Shown here: positions 6,031-6,496 of the stretch, in pieces
Numbering within the stretch: position 1 is the first letter of the stretch
Layout of the letters: each line of letters begins with the position of its first letter
Source of the DNA: Chitinivibrionales bacterium
GTDB taxonomy: Bacteria; Fibrobacterota; Chitinivibrionia; Chitinivibrionales; WJKA01
Assembly: GCA_014729375.1 (NCBI GenBank)
Contig: WJKA01000176.1
Coordinates: 1 to 6,496 of the forward strand
Length of the DNA stretch: 6,496 bases
Reading direction: 5' to 3'
Made by a program: the position numbers and the translations under genes
The notes under the pieces: model-generated
Database searches by the model: none
What the model was told of the DNA's origin: nothing
What the model saw: only the letters and a program-made list of their open reading frames with translations

Positions 6031-6045
6031 TGCTCTCGCTTGCGT

Positions 6046-6059
6046 GGATAGAAATATCC
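6046..6059. promoter_or_regulatory. Inverted repeat upstream of the regulator promoter, candidate operator
   Basis: GGATA (6046-6050) and TATCC (6055-6059) are perfectly complementary around GAAA. The dyad lies 16 bases upstream of the proposed -35 box of the regulator gene. Its GATA...TATC arms resemble the dyad upstream of the hydrolase gene (4365-4384). An autoregulatory site is plausible but unproven. Confidence 0.4.
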
Positions 6060-6070
6060 GTTGATCGTGA

Positions 6071-6080
6071 GGACCGGTCC
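6071..6080. promoter_or_regulatory. Perfect 10-base palindrome, candidate protein-binding site
   Basis: GGACCGGTCC is fully self-complementary with a central CG, the style of site bound by LacI-type regulators. It lies about 40 bases upstream of the proposed -35 box. A related but asymmetric CCGGACC occurs on the minus strand in the hydrolase leader (4320-4326). A 10-base palindrome alone can arise by chance. Confidence 0.3.
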
Positions 6081-6140
6081 AGAATCGGAGAAAACAGGCT
6101 TGAGCTTATCAGATTTTACATAAAAGAGCACACCTGAACC

Positions 6141-6174
6141 GGATGCGCAGCATACTGGTGTAATGCTGACATCC
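6141..6174. repeat. Strong stem-loop in the intergenic region
   Basis: GGATG (6141-6145) pairs with CATCC (6170-6174), and CAGCAT (6148-6153) pairs with ATGCTG (6163-6168), giving 11 base pairs with a small internal bulge and a 9-base loop. No T-run follows on either strand, so it is not a typical terminator. It is the longest dyad found in the window and lies in sequence without a supported gene. It may be a structured leader, part of a small RNA, or a protein site. Confidence 0.5.
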
Positions 6175-6202
6175 TATTGTATATCCCTCCACTCGCTTCA
6201 AA

Positions 6203-6237
6203 GGCAGGGCCGCACAAGGCTCTGCCATTTTATTTTT
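6203..6237. terminator. Stem-loop terminator beside the stop of the fibronectin-like gene
   Basis: GGCAGGGCC (6203-6211) pairs with GGCTCTGCC (6218-6226) over 9 positions including one G-T pair, with the loop GCACAA. On the plus strand it is followed by ATTTTATTTTT, a good terminator tail. On the minus strand it begins 3 bases after the stop codon of the fibronectin-like gene but is followed only by TTTGAAG. Position suggests it ends the minus-strand gene; the T-tract favours plus-strand transcripts. It may work in both directions. Confidence 0.6.
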
Positions 6238-6496
6238 GACATATCCTGATCGCCCCCCCGGTGCCGTCAACGCCGACCGCCTGCACGCCGAACCACTCTC
6301 CTTGTTTTGGCTGGTTTTGTTTATCAAAAACAAAATACCGTGCAGCGGCGGATTCGACGGCTATTTCATTTTCCCGTGCGCTTTTCTTTGTATCTCCCCG
6401 GAATATCCGGTATGCAAACACGCGGGGATCATCAACCGGCTCCCACGTCAACAGGACGCCCAGTCCGTTGCTTTCGATAAATGCGGGACCGGATTC
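6230..6496 (-). CDS. C-terminal fragment with a fibronectin type III-like domain, cut by the right edge
   Basis: The minus-strand frame is open from the window edge to a TAA at 6230-6232, giving 88 residues. It reads ESGPAFIESNGLGVLLTWEP and onward, with LTWEPVDD, FAYRIFRGD, ARYFVFD and WFGVQAVGVDGTGG in the order typical of a fibronectin type III domain: the early Trp strand, the YRIFR strand, and the final YxVxAVDxxG strand. Such domains usually serve as spacers or binding modules in large secreted enzymes and adhesins. The start is outside the window, so the main domains and export signal are unseen. A TTG at 6451 is an internal codon and not a start, because the domain continues upstream of it. 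The protein ends right after the domain without a C-terminal sorting tail. A stem-loop follows the stop. The domain call is fairly confident; the protein's function is unknown. Confidence 0.75.
   Translation of the reverse strand, partial: ESGPAFIESNGLGVLLTWEPVDDPRVFAYRIFRGDTKKSARENEIAVESAAARYFVFDKQNQPKQGEWFGVQAVGVDGTGGAIRICQK

Noticed and set aside
5874..6137. Plus-strand open frame crossing the regulator start and the intergenic region.
   Set aside because: It overlaps the N-terminal helix-turn-helix coding region and the promoter of the regulator, and its peptide matches no family I recognise.

Overview
The window looks like a bacterial chromosome of moderate GC content. Every gene I can support lies on the minus strand, so transcription runs from high to low coordinates. 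No tRNA, rRNA, CRISPR array, insertion sequence or phage gene was seen. The lineage cannot be fixed from the sequence. Three things together fit a Gram-negative plant-polymer degrader, loosely the Fibrobacterota/Chitinivibrionia or a similar group: many exported proteins and a lipoprotein, a regulator that joins two GntR-type helix-turn-helix domains to a LacI-type sensor, and a secreted esterase with a possible C-terminal sorting-like tail. This placement is inference.

Right part (about 6496 to 3441). The C-terminal end of a large protein with a fibronectin type III-like domain enters from the right edge and ends at 6230, next to a stem-loop that may terminate transcription. A gene-free stretch (5983-6229) carries several inverted repeats and a reasonable sigma70-like promoter for the next gene. 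That gene (4417-5982) encodes a 521-residue regulator with two tandem winged-helix domains and a periplasmic-binding-protein-like sensor domain. Next comes a secreted SGNH/GDSL hydrolase (3441-4292). The sequence upstream of the hydrolase has an AT-rich dyad whose arms resemble one upstream of the regulator. The simplest reading is a sugar-responsive regulator controlling itself and a carbohydrate or lipid esterase.

Left part (about 3335 to 1). Tightly spaced co-oriented genes look like one operon. In transcription order they are: a doubtful small membrane ORF (3099-3335), a small histidine-rich protein with a Rho-N/SAP-like domain (2816-3139), an exported 244-residue protein of unknown function (2043-2777), a rubrerythrin-like di-iron ferritin-fold protein (1518-2009), an exported flavodoxin-like protein without a recognisable FMN loop (987-1496), a small exported PEGA-like protein (562-990), a PEGA-domain lipoprotein (145-480), and a possible further gene leaving through the left edge (1-117). 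Gaps are 21 to 38 bases for most pairs, with one 4-base overlap and one 81-base gap. The mix of a cytoplasmic di-iron protein, a nucleic-acid-binding-like protein and four envelope proteins is the least familiar thing here. It could be an envelope or redox stress module, but no function is shown by the sequence alone.
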